Shown: piece after piece, positions 1 to 13,249 of the stretch
Layout of the letters: every line of letters starts with the position of its first letter
Numbering within the stretch: position 1 is the first letter of the stretch
Origin: Heyndrickxia sporothermodurans
GTDB taxonomy: Bacteria; Bacillota; Bacilli; Bacillales; Bacillaceae_C
Length of the DNA stretch: 56,000 nucleotides
Assembly (NCBI GenBank): GCA_016756695.1
Contig: CP066701.1
Coordinates: forward strand, 1,576,001-1,632,000
Direction: 5' to 3'
Notes under the pieces: generated by a model
Seen by the model: only the letters and a program-made list of their open reading frames with translations
What the model was told of the DNA's origin: nothing
The model's database searches: none
Made by a program: the position numbers and the translations under genes

Positions 1-1
1 T

Positions 2-70
2 GCTGAAATTCGGGATCGAGTTCGTTCTTTGGAGAGCTCACTTCTTAATGAAGGGAGAGAAACTTCATGA
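2..70 (+). CDS. mcsA: McsA, C-terminal end only (partial)
   Basis: The first bases hold an open frame of 22 codons ending in TGA whose translation begins [11 protein letters not shown], typical of the C-terminal UVR-like coiled coil of McsA. McsA is the zinc-binding activator of the arginine kinase McsB in the ctsR-mcsA-mcsB-clpC operon. The stop overlaps the mcsB start by four bases (ATGA), so the two are probably translationally coupled. The 5' part, including the zinc-finger motifs, lies outside the window. The identification rests on this short tail plus gene order. Confidence 0.85.
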   Translation, partial: AEIRDRVRSLESSLLNEGRETS

Positions 71-1140
71 GCTTGGAAAAGTTCGTTAATCAAGCTGTAA
101 GTTCGTGGATGAATCAAGAAGGACCAAATTCTGATATTGTTTTAAGTTCTAGAGTACGCTTAGCGAGGAATTTTAAACAATTTAATTTTCCAACCTTGTT
201 TAGTAATGAGGAAGCAAGGGAAATAATCTCTAAAGTAGAGGCTGCTTTACAATCTAAATCGTTCCCCGAGAATAATATGGAATTATTGAGAATGGAAGAC
301 TTACAAACTTTACAAAAAAAGGTTTTAGTTGAAAAACATCTTATCAGTCCAAATTTGGCAGATGAATCTTCACATGGTGCCGTTATTTTAACTAGTGAAG
401 AGGATGTAAGCATTATGATTAATGAAGAGGATCATATTCGAATTCAATGCTTGTTTCCTGGCCTACAATTGAAGGAAGCGTTAGAAAAAGCAAGTAAAAT
501 CGATGATTTAATGGAAGAACATATCGATTATGCTTTTAGTGAAAAATTGGGATATCTCACAAGTTGCCCAACAAATGTTGGTACAGGTCTGAGAGCATCG
601 GTTATGGTTCATTTGCCTGGTTTAGTTTTAACACAACAAATGAACCGGGTCATTCCTGCAATTAGCCAATTAGGATTAGTTGTCAGAGGAATCTACGGGG
701 AAGGAAGCGAAGCGTTAGGAAACATATTCCAAATATCAAATCAGATTACTCTTGGTAAAACTGAAATCGATATTGTCGAAGATTTGATGAGTGTGGTGCA
801 ACAAATAATTGCACAAGAAAGGTCAGCCAGAGAAGCATTGATTAAAACCTCAAACATACAATTAGAAGATAAAGTATTTCGTTCCTTTGGTGTATTAGCA
901 AATAGCCGAATTATTGAGTCAAAAGAGGCAGCACAGTGCTTATCTGATCTACGATTAGGAATAGATATGGGATATATCAAAAATGTATCTAAAAATATAC
1001 TTAATGAATTAATGATATTAACTCAACCTGGTTTTTTACAACAATATGCAGGTGGACCTCTTCGTCCCCATGAAAGAGATATACGTCGTGCAACGCTAAT
1101 TCGTGAGCGATTAAAACTTGAAGAAGTAAATAATGGCTAG
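67..1140 (+). CDS. mcsB: Protein arginine kinase McsB
   Basis: This is a phosphagen-kinase-like enzyme that phosphorylates arginines on proteins, including the repressor CtsR, and so marks them for the ClpC-ClpP protease. At 357 residues it is close to the family length. Visible motifs are the N-terminal nucleotide-binding stretch with SSRVRLARN (residues 27-35), the catalytic loop [12 protein letters not shown] with Cys167, and the phosphoarginine-binding RDIRRA motif at 337-342. The start is fixed by the ATGA overlap with mcsA and the purine-rich GGGAGAGAAA upstream. clpC follows after 12 bases. CtsR operators would lie upstream, outside the window. Confidence 0.97.
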   Translation: MSLEKFVNQAVSSWMNQEGPNSDIVLSSRVRLARNFKQFNFPTLFSNEEAREIISKVEAALQSKSFPENNMELLRMEDLQTLQKKVLVEKHLISPNLADESSHGAVILTSEEDVSIMINEEDHIRIQCLFPGLQLKEALEKASKIDDLMEEHIDYAFSEKLGYLTSCPTNVGTGLRASVMVHLPGLVLTQQMNRVIPAISQLGLVVRGIYGEGSEALGNIFQISNQITLGKTEIDIVEDLMSVVQQIIAQERSAREALIKTSNIQLEDKVFRSFGVLANSRIIESKEAAQCLSDLRLGIDMGYIKNVSKNILNELMILTQPGFLQQYAGGPLRPHERDIRRATLIRERLKLEEVNNG

Positions 1141-1152
1141 GAGGAGATCGTA

Positions 1153-3594
1153 ATGATGTTTGGACGATTTACTGAAAGGGCTCAAAAGGTATTGGCCCTG
1201 TCACAGGAAGAAGCAATACGATTAAAACATAATAATATCGGTACAGAACATATTCTTCTTGGTTTAGTTCAAGAAGGAGAAGGAATTGCAGCAAAAGCAT
1301 TATATGGACTTGGATTAAGCCCGGAAAAAATTCAAATTGAGGTTGAAAATTTAATTGGCAAAGGAAAGGATTCCGGACAAACCGTTCATTACACACCTCG
1401 CGCCAAAAAGGTAATCGAACTATCAATGGATGAGGCAAGAAAATTAGGCCATTCATATGTTGGCACAGAGCATATATTGCTTGGTCTTATACGTGAAGGG
1501 GAAGGCGTTGCCGCACGGGTTTTGAACAATTTAGGTGTTAGTCTAAATAAGGCAAGACAACAAGTTCTTCAATTATTGGGTAGTAATGAAGCGGGAAATC
1601 ATCAAGGTGGAAGTACAGCAAATGCAAATACACCTACCTTGGATAGCCTCGCACGTGATTTGACAGCTATTGCAAGAGAAGAGACGTTAGATCCTGTGAT
1701 TGGCCGAAGTAAAGAAATTCAACGTGTTATTGAAGTTCTTAGCAGACGTACAAAAAACAATCCTGTTTTAATTGGTGAGCCCGGAGTTGGTAAAACGGCT
1801 ATTGCAGAAGGACTCGCTCAACAAATCGTTAATAACGAAGTACCCGAAACACTTCGTGATAAAAGAGTCATGACATTGGATATGGGGACTGTGGTTGCTG
1901 GGACGAAATATCGTGGTGAATTCGAAGACCGTTTAAAAAAGGTAATGGATGAGATCCGCCAAGCGGGAAATATCATTCTGTTTATCGATGAACTCCATAC
2001 TTTAATTGGAGCTGGTGGTGTAGAAGGTGCGATTGATGCTTCAAATATTTTGAAACCATCATTAGCAAGAGGAGAATTGCAATGTATTGGTGCTACAACT
2101 TTAGATGAGTACCGAAAATACATTGAGAAAGATGCTGCTTTAGAACGGAGATTCCAGCCAATTCAAGTAGATGAACCTTCCGCTGAAGAGTCTATTCAAA
2201 TTTTAAAAGGTTTAAGGGATCGATATGAAGCTCATCATCGTGTATCGATTACGGACGAAGCAATAGAAGCTGCGGTGAAGTTATCAGATCGTTATATTTC
2301 CGACCGATTTTTACCAGACAAAGCTATCGATTTAATTGATGAAGCAGGATCAAAGGTGAGATTACGCTCCTATACAACACCACCTAACTTAAAGGAATTA
2401 GAAATTAAATTAGAGGAAATTAGGAAAGAAAAGGATGCTGCAGTACAAAGTCAGGAATTTGAAAAAGCAGCTTCGTTAAGGGACTCTGAACAACGACTTC
2501 GAGAAAAATTAGAAGAAACTAAGAAATCATGGAAAGAAAAACAAGGTCAAGAAAATAGCGAGGTAACGGTCGAAGATATTGCAACAGTTGTATCTAATTG
2601 GACTGGTGTCCCTGTATCTAGATTAGCACAAACCGAAACCGATAAATTATTAAAGCTTGAAGAAATTTTACACTCACGAGTAATTGGTCAGGAAGAAGCA
2701 GTGAAGGCTGTTTCTAAAGCTGTTCGCCGTGCGAGGGCAGGGTTGAAAGATCCGAAACGACCAATAGGATCTTTTATATTCCTAGGTCCAACGGGGGTTG
2801 GTAAAACTGAATTAGCTAGAGCATTGGCAGAGGCTATGTTTGGTGATGAAGATTCAATGATTCGTATCGACATGTCAGAATATATGGAGAAACATTCTAC
2901 ATCAAGACTTGTCGGTTCCCCTCCCGGATATGTTGGATATGAAGAAGGTGGACAATTAACAGAAAAAGTCCGCAGAAAACCATATTCAGTCATCTTACTT
3001 GATGAAATTGAGAAGGCGCATCCAGATGTATTTAACATTCTTTTGCAAGTGTTAGAAGATGGTCGTCTAACAGACTCTAAAGGACGTACGGTTGACTTTA
3101 GAAATACAGTGCTTATTATGACTTCAAATGTTGGTGCTGAATCGTTAAAACGGAACAAATATGTTGGTTTCAACATTCAAGATGGAAACCAAGATTATAA
3201 AGATATGAAAAGTAAAGTAATGGACGAACTTAAAAGAGCCTTTCGTCCTGAATTTTTAAACCGTATTGATGAAATTATTGTTTTCCATGCACTTGAAAAA
3301 GAGCATTTAAGAAATATTGTTTCATTATTATCAGATCAATTAGTTAAACGATTAAAGGAAAAAGATATAGAATTGGAACTAACCGAAGCAGCAAAAGAAA
3401 AAATAGCGGAGGAAGGGTACGATCCGGAATATGGCGCTCGCCCATTGAAACGGGCTATACAGAAGCATGTTGAGGATCGTTTGTCAGAAGAGCTATTAAA
3501 AGGAGTTATATTAGAAGGCCAAAAGGTAATGATTGACATACACGATGGGGAATTCATAGTTAAACCATCTGAAGTAACCGAAACAATTATATAA
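1153..3594 (+). CDS. clpC: ATP-dependent Clp protease ATP-binding subunit ClpC
   Basis: This is a class I AAA+ unfoldase that feeds substrates, including arginine-phosphorylated proteins, to ClpP. The 813 residues show two N-terminal Clp repeats (about 1-145, each with GTEHILLGL), a first AAA module with Walker A GEPGVGKT (208-215), a coiled-coil middle domain (about 400-475) that McsA or MecA family adaptors use, and a second AAA module with Walker A GPTGVGKT (545-552). A VGF-type loop for ClpP docking follows in the second module. AGGAGGAG lies just before the ATGATG start, and the N-terminus [11 protein letters not shown] matches the family. It is the last gene of the ctsR-type operon. Confidence 0.98.
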   Translation: MMFGRFTERAQKVLALSQEEAIRLKHNNIGTEHILLGLVQEGEGIAAKALYGLGLSPEKIQIEVENLIGKGKDSGQTVHYTPRAKKVIELSMDEARKLGHSYVGTEHILLGLIREGEGVAARVLNNLGVSLNKARQQVLQLLGSNEAGNHQGGSTANANTPTLDSLARDLTAIAREETLDPVIGRSKEIQRVIEVLSRRTKNNPVLIGEPGVGKTAIAEGLAQQIVNNEVPETLRDKRVMTLDMGTVVAGTKYRGEFEDRLKKVMDEIRQAGNIILFIDELHTLIGAGGVEGAIDASNILKPSLARGELQCIGATTLDEYRKYIEKDAALERRFQPIQVDEPSAEESIQILKGLRDRYEAHHRVSITDEAIEAAVKLSDRYISDRFLPDKAIDLIDEAGSKVRLRSYTTPPNLKELEIKLEEIRKEKDAAVQSQEFEKAASLRDSEQRLREKLEETKKSWKEKQGQENSEVTVEDIATVVSNWTGVPVSRLAQTETDKLLKLEEILHSRVIGQEEAVKAVSKAVRRARAGLKDPKRPIGSFIFLGPTGVGKTELARALAEAMFGDEDSMIRIDMSEYMEKHSTSRLVGSPPGYVGYEEGGQLTEKVRRKPYSVILLDEIEKAHPDVFNILLQVLEDGRLTDSKGRTVDFRNTVLIMTSNVGAESLKRNKYVGFNIQDGNQDYKDMKSKVMDELKRAFRPEFLNRIDEIIVFHALEKEHLRNIVSLLSDQLVKRLKEKDIELELTEAAKEKIAEEGYDPEYGARPLKRAIQKHVEDRLSEELLKGVILEGQKVMIDIHDGEFIVKPSEVTETII

Positions 3595-3626
3595 TAATGA
3601 TAAGTACATGAAGAACGTTGATATTA

Positions 3627-3658
3627 AGCGAGTTCCATTTTTTGTAATGGAACTCGCT
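3627..3658 (+). other. Perfect 13-bp hairpin after clpC
   Basis: AGCGAGTTCCATT at 3627-3639 pairs perfectly with 3646-3658 around a 6-base loop. No T-run follows on either strand, so it is not a standard intrinsic terminator. It sits in the 245-base gap between clpC and radA, which otherwise shows only AT-rich sequence with no promoter I can call with confidence. It may end or protect the clpC mRNA. Confidence 0.6.
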
Positions 3659-3839
3659 AATAAATGAAACTATATGCATGATTAATTCGTCTATAAGTAT
3701 AATAACTTTTTTTGTAAGAGAAATTAGACAAGTATGCTTGAATATTAAGTTTCAATAAAAACGTTTCGCATGTGCTTTTTTACTAGTGAAGGTAATTACT
3801 ATGTCAGAAAAGCATATATATATAGAGAGGAAGTAAAAT

Positions 3840-5216
3840 ATGGCAAAAAAGACAACAAAATTTATTTGCCAGTCATGCGGATATGAATCTGCAAAATGGA
3901 TGGGAAGATGTCCGGGATGTAATGAATGGAACAAGATGGTTGAAGAAGTTGAAATCACCGGGAAACCTCGCAAAGGGGCATTTTTGCATTCTCCTGGTGG
4001 AGGTTTATCAAAAGCAACTCCTATAACTACAATTGTCTCTGAACAAGAAGAAAGAGTTCTTACTGAATTAAAAGAGCTTAATAGAGTATTGGGAGGAGGA
4101 GTAGTTCCCGGATCACTTGTATTAATTGGCGGAGACCCCGGAATTGGAAAGTCTACACTCCTTCTACAAGTATCATCTCAACTATCTAAGTATAATCATA
4201 AAGTTTTATATATTTCAGGCGAGGAATCCGTCAAACAAACAAAACTCCGAGCGGATCGTCTTCATATTTCATCAGAAACTCTTTATGTATTTTCCGAAAC
4301 CAATCTTGAAGCGATTCATCAAACCATTCAAGAAATTACTCCGCAATTTGTTGTAATTGATTCCATCCAAACAGTTTACCATCCAGAGGTAACTTCTGCA
4401 CCTGGAAGTGTCTCACAGGTTAGAGAGTGTACAGCTGAATTAATGAGAATTGCAAAAACAAAAGGTATCGCGATTTTTATTGTTGGGCATGTTACAAAAG
4501 AGGGATCAATTGCCGGTCCAAGACTTTTAGAGCATATGGTAGATTCAGTACTTTACTTTGAAGGTGAGCGGCATCATTCTTACAGAATATTACGGGCGGT
4601 TAAAAACCGTTTCGGTTCCACGAATGAAATGGCGATTTTCGAAATGAAGGAATTCGGGCTTACGGAAGTTAATAATCCTTCCGAAATCTTTTTGGAGGAA
4701 CGATCAAAAGGGGCATCGGGGTCAACTGTAGTTGCCTCAATGGAAGGAACGAGGCCCGTGCTCGTAGAAATTCAAGCACTCATATCTCCTTCTATATATG
4801 GGATGCCAAGAAGAATGGGAACAGGCGTGGACCATAATCGTGTGACATTATTAATGGCTGTATTAGAAAAAAGGGTTGGACTATTATTGCAAAACCATGA
4901 CGCTTACTTAAAAGTTGCCGGGGGAATAAAGTTGGATGAACCAGCGATTGATCTGGGAATTATTATTAGTATTGCATCGAGTTTCCGTGATCAGCCAACT
5001 AATGCGGATGATTGTATCGTTGGAGAAGTTGGTCTTACAGGAGAAGTAAGAAGAGTTTCTCGGATTGAACAACGTGTCCAGGAGGCAGCAAAATTAGGAT
5101 TTAGTAGAATTATTTTGCCAAAAAATAATCTTGGCGGATGGAAAGTTCCTCAAGGAATTAAAGTGATAGGAGTTTCAACTGTCCAGGAAGCGTTACAACA
5201 TGCACTAGGAGGATGA
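3840..5216 (+). CDS. radA: DNA repair protein RadA
   Basis: RadA is a RecA-like branch-migration helicase that processes recombination intermediates. The 458 residues contain an N-terminal four-cysteine zinc finger (Cys10, Cys13, Cys24, Cys27), Walker [11 protein letters not shown] near residue 97, the RadA-specific KNRFG motif near 256, and a C-terminal Lon-protease-like domain. The start ATG follows GAGAGGAAG. Four bases separate its stop from disA, so the two are almost certainly co-transcribed, consistent with the known functional link in which RadA modulates DisA. Confidence 0.97.
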   Translation: MAKKTTKFICQSCGYESAKWMGRCPGCNEWNKMVEEVEITGKPRKGAFLHSPGGGLSKATPITTIVSEQEERVLTELKELNRVLGGGVVPGSLVLIGGDPGIGKSTLLLQVSSQLSKYNHKVLYISGEESVKQTKLRADRLHISSETLYVFSETNLEAIHQTIQEITPQFVVIDSIQTVYHPEVTSAPGSVSQVRECTAELMRIAKTKGIAIFIVGHVTKEGSIAGPRLLEHMVDSVLYFEGERHHSYRILRAVKNRFGSTNEMAIFEMKEFGLTEVNNPSEIFLEERSKGASGSTVVASMEGTRPVLVEIQALISPSIYGMPRRMGTGVDHNRVTLLMAVLEKRVGLLLQNHDAYLKVAGGIKLDEPAIDLGIIISIASSFRDQPTNADDCIVGEVGLTGEVRRVSRIEQRVQEAAKLGFSRIILPKNNLGGWKVPQGIKVIGVSTVQEALQHALGG

Positions 5217-5220
5217 CTGA

Positions 5221-6294
5221 ATGGATGATAAAAAGCTACAACAAAAGTCCATGTCTGAAATCTTACAGTTAATTGCCCCTGGCACACCAATACGTGAAGG
5301 GATCGATAATGTTTTACGTGCAAACACAGGTGGATTGATCGTTCTTGGATATAATGATCGAATAAAAGCGATTGTTGATGGTGGGTTTACAATTAATTGT
5401 GTGTTCAGTCCTAGTTATCTATATGAACTAGCTAAAATGGATGGTGCGATCATACTGAACGAATCGGGAAATAAAATATTAATTGCAAATGCTCAGCTTG
5501 CACCTGATCCGTCTATCTCTTCCTCTGAAACGGGTATGCGGCATAGAACCGCTGAAAGGGTTGCGAAGCAAACAAAGTCTCTAGTTATCGCTATTTCACA
5601 AAGACGTAATGTCATTACCTTATATCAAGGGAATTTCCGATACGCCTTAAGGGATATTAGTGTAATATTAACGAAAGCTAATCAAGCAATCCAAACGCTA
5701 GAAAAGTATAAGCTAGTTTTCAACCAAAGCATTGCGAATCTGTCAGTGTTGGAATTTGAAGAATTAGTAACGTATGGTGATTTATTACAAGTACTGCACA
5801 GGGTAGAGATGGTTATTAGAATAAAAAAGGAGTTAATAACCTATTTAAATGAATTAGGAACAGAAGGTAGACTTGTTCGTTTACAGATGAAAGAATTGGT
5901 AACTGATATTGAAGAAGAAGCGATGCTCATTATTCGCGATTACGCATATGTAAATCAACAAAAGCCTGTTGAAATGCTGCTGCGTTTTCAGGATTTAGTT
6001 AGTTCAGAGGTGTTAGATGATAACGTCATCATGAAGTTACTTGGTTTTAACAACTATATTCATCCAGATGATCATGTATGTCCTAGAGGATATCGAGTGT
6101 TGAATAAAATACCAAGACTCCCTATTTCCATTTTAGAAAATCTCATAAACCAGTTTAAAACTTTGCCCAATGTATTAAAGGCATCTGTTGATGATCTTGA
6201 TGAGGTAGAGGGAATTGGCGAAGTAATGGCTAGGAAAATTAAAGAAGGTTTAAAACTATTTAGAGAACAAACATTTGCCGATCGTCAATTGTAA
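5221..6294 (+). CDS. disA: DNA integrity scanning protein DisA, diadenylate cyclase
   Basis: DisA makes cyclic di-AMP from two ATP and scans DNA for branched structures, stopping c-di-AMP synthesis and delaying sporulation when it finds damage. The 357 residues show the DAC domain with the DGA motif (MDGAII, near residue 77) and RHRTAER (near 108), a helical spine, and a C-terminal helix-hairpin-helix region ([13 protein letters not shown]) for DNA binding. The ribosome site GGAGGATGA overlaps the end of radA. Confidence 0.97.
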   Translation: MDDKKLQQKSMSEILQLIAPGTPIREGIDNVLRANTGGLIVLGYNDRIKAIVDGGFTINCVFSPSYLYELAKMDGAIILNESGNKILIANAQLAPDPSISSSETGMRHRTAERVAKQTKSLVIAISQRRNVITLYQGNFRYALRDISVILTKANQAIQTLEKYKLVFNQSIANLSVLEFEELVTYGDLLQVLHRVEMVIRIKKELITYLNELGTEGRLVRLQMKELVTDIEEEAMLIIRDYAYVNQQKPVEMLLRFQDLVSSEVLDDNVIMKLLGFNNYIHPDDHVCPRGYRVLNKIPRLPISILENLINQFKTLPNVLKASVDDLDEVEGIGEVMARKIKEGLKLFREQTFADRQL

Positions 6295-6439
6295 AAACTA
6301 TGAGGAGTTAAAAATAAATGTGTATAAAATTTTATCAATATAACGAAAACATGTCTAAAAGATTACATTCAAAAAATAATAATGAATCTAACGTTTTAAA
6401 CTTTAGAAATTGTTTATAATGAATAAAGGAGGTGAAGAA

Positions 6440-8235
<1,796 letters not shown>

Positions 8236-8283
8236 CGACTACAAATTAAAGAAAAAACGGAATAAAAAGGAGAATACTTGAAG

Positions 8284-8760
8284 ATGTTTCGAATAGGTCA
8301 AGGATATGATGTCCATCAATTAGTAGAAGGTAGGCCACTCATTATTGGAGGAGTACGGATACCTTATGAAAAGGGGTTATTAGGCCATTCAGACGCGGAT
8401 GTATTGCTACACACCGTTGCTGATGCGAGTCTAGGTGCAATTGGTGAAGGTGATATTGGAAAGCATTTCCCGGATACAGACCCTCGCTTCAAGGACGCTG
8501 ATTCAGCCGTTCTTTTAAAGCATGTATGGAAGTTAGTGAAACAAAAGGGATATTGTTTGGGAAATATTGATTGTACGATTATTGCTCAGCAACCTAAAAT
8601 GGCCCCTCATATAGAAGAAATTCGCCAAAAAATAGCTGAACTTTTAGAAGGGGAAATTGAGCAGGTCAATGTAAAAGCTACAACAACTGAAAAATTAGGG
8701 TTTACCGGCAGAGGGGAAGGGATTGCCGCAATGGCAGTCATTCTTTTGGAACAAAAGTAA
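8284..8760 (+). CDS. ispF: 2-C-methyl-D-erythritol 2,4-cyclodiphosphate synthase
   Basis: IspF cyclises CDP-methylerythritol 2-phosphate to the cyclodiphosphate in the MEP pathway. The 158-residue protein has the metal-binding GYDVHQL motif (Asp8, His10), HSDADVLLH (His42), and the C-terminal [11 protein letters not shown] signature. I chose ATG 8284 rather than the in-frame TTG 8278: AAAAGGAGA lies about 10 bases before the ATG but only about 4 before the TTG, and homologues start MFRIGQG. Confidence 0.96.
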   Translation: MFRIGQGYDVHQLVEGRPLIIGGVRIPYEKGLLGHSDADVLLHTVADASLGAIGEGDIGKHFPDTDPRFKDADSAVLLKHVWKLVKQKGYCLGNIDCTIIAQQPKMAPHIEEIRQKIAELLEGEIEQVNVKATTTEKLGFTGRGEGIAAMAVILLEQK

Positions 8761-8883
8761 ACGGGAAATATTTCGTGATGATTTTAAATAAAGTTTATAG
8801 AGGTTCCTTTTAACTTATACCTGCTGGTGATAAAATAAACCAGTATATAAAAATATAGAAGTCTCGTTTAGGAGGAAAAATTC

Positions 8884-10341
8884 ATGTCAGCCGATATACG
8901 TGTTCGATATGCACCAAGTCCAACTGGCCATTTACATATAGGAAATGCCCGAACTGCTCTTTTTAATTATTTATTTGCTCGAAGTCAAGGTGGGAAGTTT
9001 ATTATCCGAATTGAGGATACCGACCAAAAGCGAAATATTGCAGGCGGGGAGGAAAGCCAACTAAAATATTTAAAATGGTTAGGGATCGATTGGGATGAGA
9101 GCATCGATAAAGAAGGAGAATATGCTCCATATCGTCAATCTGAACGTGGGGCAATTTATCAAAAGTATTACAATGATTTACTTGAAAGAGATTTAGCTTA
9201 TAAATGTTACTGTACAGAAGAAGAATTAGAAGCTGAACGTGAAGAACAACTTGCTCGTGGGGAAACGCCAAAATACTCACGAAAATGTCGTCATCTCTCT
9301 AAAGAAGAACAAGAGCGGCTTGAAATTGAAGGCAGAAAGCCAAGCATTCGCTTTGCCGTTCCAGAAGGACATGTATATTCATTTAAGGATATGGTAAAAG
9401 ACGAAGTATCATTTGAGGCAGAAGGTATTGGCGATTTCGTTATTATTAAAAAAGACGGAATCCCAACATATAATTTTGCAGTAGCTGTGGATGATCATTT
9501 AATGAAAATATCGCATGTGCTTCGTGGAGATGATCATATTTCTAATACTCCGAAACAATTAATGATTTATGAAGCATTTGGATGGGAACCACCAGTGTTT
9601 GGCCATATGACATTAATTGTTAACGAAAGTCGTAAAAAATTAAGTAAACGTGATGAGAGTATTATTCAATTTATTGAACAATATGAAGAACTTGGTTATT
9701 TGCCGGAAGCTTTATTCAATTTTATTGCTTTATTGGGCTGGTCTCCACAAGGAGAAGAAGAATTATTTACAAAAGAAGAGTTTATCAAGATTTTTGATGC
9801 TGAACGGTTATCTAAATCTCCTGCTTTGTTTGACAAGCAAAAGCTCACATGGATGAATAACCAATATGTGAAAAAACTTGATTTAGATCGTGCTGTAGAA
9901 ATTTCACTTCCACATCTTATTAAAGCTAAACTAGTAAGTGAGGACTTATCAGAACAAGAATATAATTGGGTCCGGCATTTAATTGCTCTATACCAAGATC
10001 AAATGAGTTATGGGGCTGAAATAGTCGAATTATCGAAGCTGTTTTTTACTGATTCAATTGAGTATGATGAGGAAGCGAAGGAAATTCTCGGTGAAGAACA
10101 AGTTCCCGAAGTGCTCCAAGCCTTTTTAAATGAGGTTAATGGTTTAGAAGAATTTAAAGCTGAAGAAATCCAAAAGTCCATTAAAAGTGTTCAAAAATCG
10201 ACTGGACATAAAGGGAAAAAACTATTTATGCCGATTAGAGTAGCTGTAACTGGGCAAGCTCATGGTCCGGATTTGCCGAAGGCGATAGAACTTTTAGGCA
10301 AGGAAAAAATTATTAAACGACTTGAAGCTGTTATTGGTTAA
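8884..10341 (+). CDS. gltX: Glutamyl-tRNA synthetase
   Basis: A class I aminoacyl-tRNA synthetase that charges tRNA-Glu; in most Bacilli it also mischarges tRNA-Gln, which GatCAB then corrects. The 485 residues include the HIGH-type motif [10 protein letters not shown] (residues 17-26), a cysteine-containing insertion with [13 protein letters not shown], and the KMSKS-type loop KLSKRDES. The start ATG follows TTTAGGAGGAAAA. Whether this copy is non-discriminating cannot be told from the sequence by eye. The 123-base gap after ispF contains a small CTGGT/ACCAG hairpin but nothing else I can name. Confidence 0.97.
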   Translation: MSADIRVRYAPSPTGHLHIGNARTALFNYLFARSQGGKFIIRIEDTDQKRNIAGGEESQLKYLKWLGIDWDESIDKEGEYAPYRQSERGAIYQKYYNDLLERDLAYKCYCTEEELEAEREEQLARGETPKYSRKCRHLSKEEQERLEIEGRKPSIRFAVPEGHVYSFKDMVKDEVSFEAEGIGDFVIIKKDGIPTYNFAVAVDDHLMKISHVLRGDDHISNTPKQLMIYEAFGWEPPVFGHMTLIVNESRKKLSKRDESIIQFIEQYEELGYLPEALFNFIALLGWSPQGEEELFTKEEFIKIFDAERLSKSPALFDKQKLTWMNNQYVKKLDLDRAVEISLPHLIKAKLVSEDLSEQEYNWVRHLIALYQDQMSYGAEIVELSKLFFTDSIEYDEEAKEILGEEQVPEVLQAFLNEVNGLEEFKAEEIQKSIKSVQKSTGHKGKKLFMPIRVAVTGQAHGPDLPKAIELLGKEKIIKRLEAVIG

Positions 10342-10414
10342 CATTTTTTAAAAAATGTAATATAGTAAGATTAATAAATGGGTACCTAATGATAATGAAA
10401 ATTATATAAATTAA

Positions 10415-10697
10415 AGTGTGGAAGAGGAGAAGTAAAAAAACGATTGCTTCAAAATGAAGTTCCTTTTTGTGACTTCATGGAAAGAGAGAACCATCACCGG
10501 CTGAAAGTGGTTTAAGCCCCTCGTTTTTTGAAATGCACCTCTGAATCTTTTTCCGAAAGACAAGGTTTAGTAGGATAAGGCGGTTACCTACCGTTAAAGG
10601 GGCTTAAGTTGGGATGTAATAAGTTCGTTTGACTTATTATATTCAAACAGAGTGGAACCGCGTAGAACACGTCTCTGTCTTTTCAGAGGCGTTTTTT
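10415..10697 (+). promoter_or_regulatory. T-box riboswitch, cysteine specifier (UGC)
   Basis: This 410-base gap between gltX and cysE holds a complete T-box leader, which reads the charging state of a tRNA. Stem I starts with GAAGAGGAGAAGTA near 10420 and closes with CCTCTGA near 10538. The specifier codon TGC (10534-10536) sits just before that closing strand, preceded by the conserved GAA and followed by A, and it specifies cysteine. The canonical T-box AGAGTGGAACCGCG is at 10650-10663. A terminator hairpin (10669-10677 with 10684-10692, then six T) follows. Uncharged tRNA-Cys should pair with the T-box and allow transcription of cysE-cysS. Confidence 0.95.
10669..10697 (+). terminator. T-box-controlled intrinsic terminator
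   Basis: ACGTCTCTG pairs with CAGAGGCGT (one G-T wobble) around a six-base loop and is followed by a run of T. It is mutually exclusive with the antiterminator that uses the T-box bulge sequence. Confidence 0.92.
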
Positions 10698-10752
10698 CTA
10701 TTTCCTAAAAATATTGTGTTCCAATCGTTACACCGAAAAGGGGGGAGTTAGT

Positions 10753-11424
10753 ATGTTTAAACGAATGAAGGAAGATATTGAAGTAGTATTCGAACAGGAT
10801 CCGGCGGCTCGAAGCTATGTAGAAGTTATTCTTACTTACTCCGGGCTTCATGCAATATGGGCACACCGAGTGGCCCACAGTTTTTATAAAAAGAAATTAT
10901 TTTTTATCGCTAGAGTTATTTCACAAGTAAGCCGCTTTTTTACGGGTATTGAGATACATCCAGGTGCTACAATCGGTCGCCGCTTTTTTATCGACCATGG
11001 AATGGGCGTCGTTATTGGTGAAACATGTGAAATTGGAGATAATGTAACTGTCTACCAAGGGGTGACATTAGGGGGAACAGGCAAAGAAAAAGGCAAACGT
11101 CACCCGACAATTAAGGATAATGCATTAATTGCTACCGGGGCTAAAGTTTTAGGATCGATAACAGTTGGGGAAAATTCTAAAATAGGTGCAGGATCAGTCG
11201 TTTTAAGAGATGTACCATCAAACTCAACAGTTGTTGGAATTCCTGGACGTGTCGTTATTCAAGATGGGGTAAAAATCAAAAAGGATTTGAATCACAGTGA
11301 TTTACCGGATCCAGTAGCGGATCGATGTTCCGCTATTGAAGAAAAAATTCACTTATTAGAAGCAGAGATCGTTCGGTTAAAAACGGAAGGAGTCGAAAAA
11401 GAAAATGTCAATTCAACTTTATAA
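10753..11424 (+). CDS. cysE: Serine O-acetyltransferase
   Basis: CysE acetylates L-serine with acetyl-CoA, the first committed step of cysteine synthesis. The 223-residue protein is a left-handed beta-helix enzyme with hexapeptide repeats and the conserved stretch [17 protein letters not shown] and [17 protein letters not shown] chose ATG 10753 because GGGGGGAG lies directly upstream and homologues begin MFKRMKED; the in-frame ATG 10714 would place coding sequence over the ribosome site. The end overlaps cysS by 20 bases, so the pair is one T-box-controlled unit. Confidence 0.96.
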   Translation: MFKRMKEDIEVVFEQDPAARSYVEVILTYSGLHAIWAHRVAHSFYKKKLFFIARVISQVSRFFTGIEIHPGATIGRRFFIDHGMGVVIGETCEIGDNVTVYQGVTLGGTGKEKGKRHPTIKDNALIATGAKVLGSITVGENSKIGAGSVVLRDVPSNSTVVGIPGRVVIQDGVKIKKDLNHSDLPDPVADRCSAIEEKIHLLEAEIVRLKTEGVEKENVNSTL

Positions 11425-12802
11425 TACATTAACTCGAAAAAAGGAACCGTTTATCCCGCTTGAAGAAGGAAAAGTAAAAATGTATGTTTGTGGTCCTACT
11501 GTTTATAATTACATTCATATCGGAAATGCCAGACCTGCCATTGTTTTTGATACGGTAAGAAGATATTTAGAGTATCGCGGATTTGATGTGAATTTTGTAT
11601 CAAATTTTACAGATGTTGATGATAAGCTCATTAAAGCAGCTAAAGAGCTAGGTGAAGATGTGCCGACGATAGCTGACCGTTTTATCGATGCGTATTTTGA
11701 AGATGTTTCAGCTCTAGGGTGCCATACAGCTGACGTTCACCCGCGAGTAACGGAGAATATGGATATTATCATTGAATTTATTGAGACTCTAATTAGTAAA
11801 GGTCACGCATATGAATCCCATGGTGATGTTTATTATCGAACAAGAAGTTTCAATGAATACGGAAAGCTATCTCATCAATCCATTGATGATCTCAAATCTG
11901 GTGCTCGTATTGAGGTAGGAGAAAAGAAGGAAGACGCCTTAGATTTTGCACTTTGGAAAGCCGCGAAAGAAGGAGAAATCTATTGGGAGAGTCCTTGGGG
12001 AAAAGGGCGACCAGGCTGGCATATTGAATGCTCGGCGATGGCACGGAAATATTTAGGTGATACAATTGATATTCACGCAGGTGGGCAAGATTTGACTTTC
12101 CCTCATCATGAAAATGAAATTGCTCAATCGGAAGCTTTAACAGGAAAATTATTCTCTCGCTATTGGATGCATAATGGTTATATTAATATTGATAATGAAA
12201 AAATGTCTAAATCTCTAGGAAACTTTGTGTTAGTGCATGATATTATTAAACATTATGACCCACAAGTACTTCGTTTCTTCATGCTAGCCGTACATTATCG
12301 GAATCCGATTAACTATAGCGAAGAACTACTGGAGAATGCCGGGAGCGGATTAGAACGGTTAAAAACCTCATATCAAAATATTAAACATCGTTTACAAAGC
12401 AGTAACAATCTGACGGAAAATGACCAACAATGGCTTGAAAAAATCGATCATTATCATAATGAATTTATAAATGAGATGGACGATGATTTTAATACAGCAA
12501 ACGGAATTTCCGTTTTATTTGAGCTTTCTAAACAGGCGAATTACTATTTAAGAGAAAAAAATACATCAGAAAAAGTGCTACATGCATTTATGGATGAATT
12601 CAAAAGCTTATTTGAAGTATTAGGTTTAAAACTTGAATCGGAAGAGCTACTGGATGAAGATATTGAAGAATTAATTCAGAAACGAAATCAAGCAAGAAAA
12701 GATAGAGATTTCGCCTTAGCGGATGCAATCCGTGATCAATTAAAGGAAATGAATATTATCCTAGAGGATACCCCACAAGGAATTCGATGGAGAAGAGGGT
12801 AA
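11405..12802 (+). CDS. cysS: Cysteinyl-tRNA synthetase
   Basis: This class I synthetase charges tRNA-Cys. The 465 residues show [16 protein letters not shown] (the catalytic zinc ligand Cys plus HIGH motif, near residues 29-43), the WHIECSAM zinc-ligand segment, [15 protein letters not shown] and the KMSKSLGN loop. It overlaps cysE by 20 bases. Coupling cysteine synthesis and charging under one cysteine T-box makes biological sense and is known in Bacillus. Confidence 0.97.
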   Translation: MSIQLYNTLTRKKEPFIPLEEGKVKMYVCGPTVYNYIHIGNARPAIVFDTVRRYLEYRGFDVNFVSNFTDVDDKLIKAAKELGEDVPTIADRFIDAYFEDVSALGCHTADVHPRVTENMDIIIEFIETLISKGHAYESHGDVYYRTRSFNEYGKLSHQSIDDLKSGARIEVGEKKEDALDFALWKAAKEGEIYWESPWGKGRPGWHIECSAMARKYLGDTIDIHAGGQDLTFPHHENEIAQSEALTGKLFSRYWMHNGYINIDNEKMSKSLGNFVLVHDIIKHYDPQVLRFFMLAVHYRNPINYSEELLENAGSGLERLKTSYQNIKHRLQSSNNLTENDQQWLEKIDHYHNEFINEMDDDFNTANGISVLFELSKQANYYLREKNTSEKVLHAFMDEFKSLFEVLGLKLESEELLDEDIEELIQKRNQARKDRDFALADAIRDQLKEMNIILEDTPQGIRWRRG

Positions 12803-12805
12803 GCA

Positions 12806-13210
12806 ATGATAGAAATAGAGAAAAATGTTGATGTAATGCAGCTAAATAGTCTTGCTCTTGCTTATATGGGGGATGCAGTATACGAAGTTTATATACGGCA
12901 TCACCTCCTCCATTTGGGAAAGACGAAGCCGCATCATCTTCACAAGGAAGCTACGAAATATGTTTCTGCTAAAGCGCAAGCGAGTATATTAAAAACGTTT
13001 CACGAACAAAATGTTTTAACTGAAGAAGAACAAGTCATAGTAAAACGTGGAAGAAATGCGAAATCCGGATCAATTCCGAAGAATACGGATGTCCAAACAT
13101 ATAACCATAGTACTGGATTCGAAGCTTTAATTGGACATTTATATTTAAATAAGGATTTTGTGCGATTAGAAAAAATTATTGCAATTGCTATTCAAACCGT
13201 AGAGAAATGA
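12806..13210 (+). CDS. mrnC: Mini-ribonuclease III
   Basis: MrnC is a dimeric RNase III-like enzyme without a double-stranded-RNA-binding domain that matures 23S rRNA ends in Firmicutes. The 134 residues contain the catalytic motif LAYMGDAVYE and the later GFEALIGHLYL segment with the second acidic residues. It starts three bases after the cysS stop, with an AGAGGGTAAGC ribosome site within the end of cysS. rlmB, another 23S rRNA maturation gene, follows. Confidence 0.95.
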   Translation: MIEIEKNVDVMQLNSLALAYMGDAVYEVYIRHHLLHLGKTKPHHLHKEATKYVSAKAQASILKTFHEQNVLTEEEQVIVKRGRNAKSGSIPKNTDVQTYNHSTGFEALIGHLYLNKDFVRLEKIIAIAIQTVEK

Positions 13211-13249
13211 TAAATCGGACTATAAAAAGAAGTCAGGAGGTTTCAAGAG

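Noticed and set aside
2688-3176. Long minus-strand open frame inside clpC
   Set aside because: It is antisense to the conserved second AAA module with no ribosome site; it is a codon-bias shadow.
6415-6420. TATAAT before yacL as a promoter
   Set aside because: No matching -35, and the transcription start would fall within the ribosome site of yacL.
10340-10363. ACATTTTTTAAAAAATGT palindrome after gltX as a terminator
   Set aside because: All A/T stem with no following T-run; too unstable to call.
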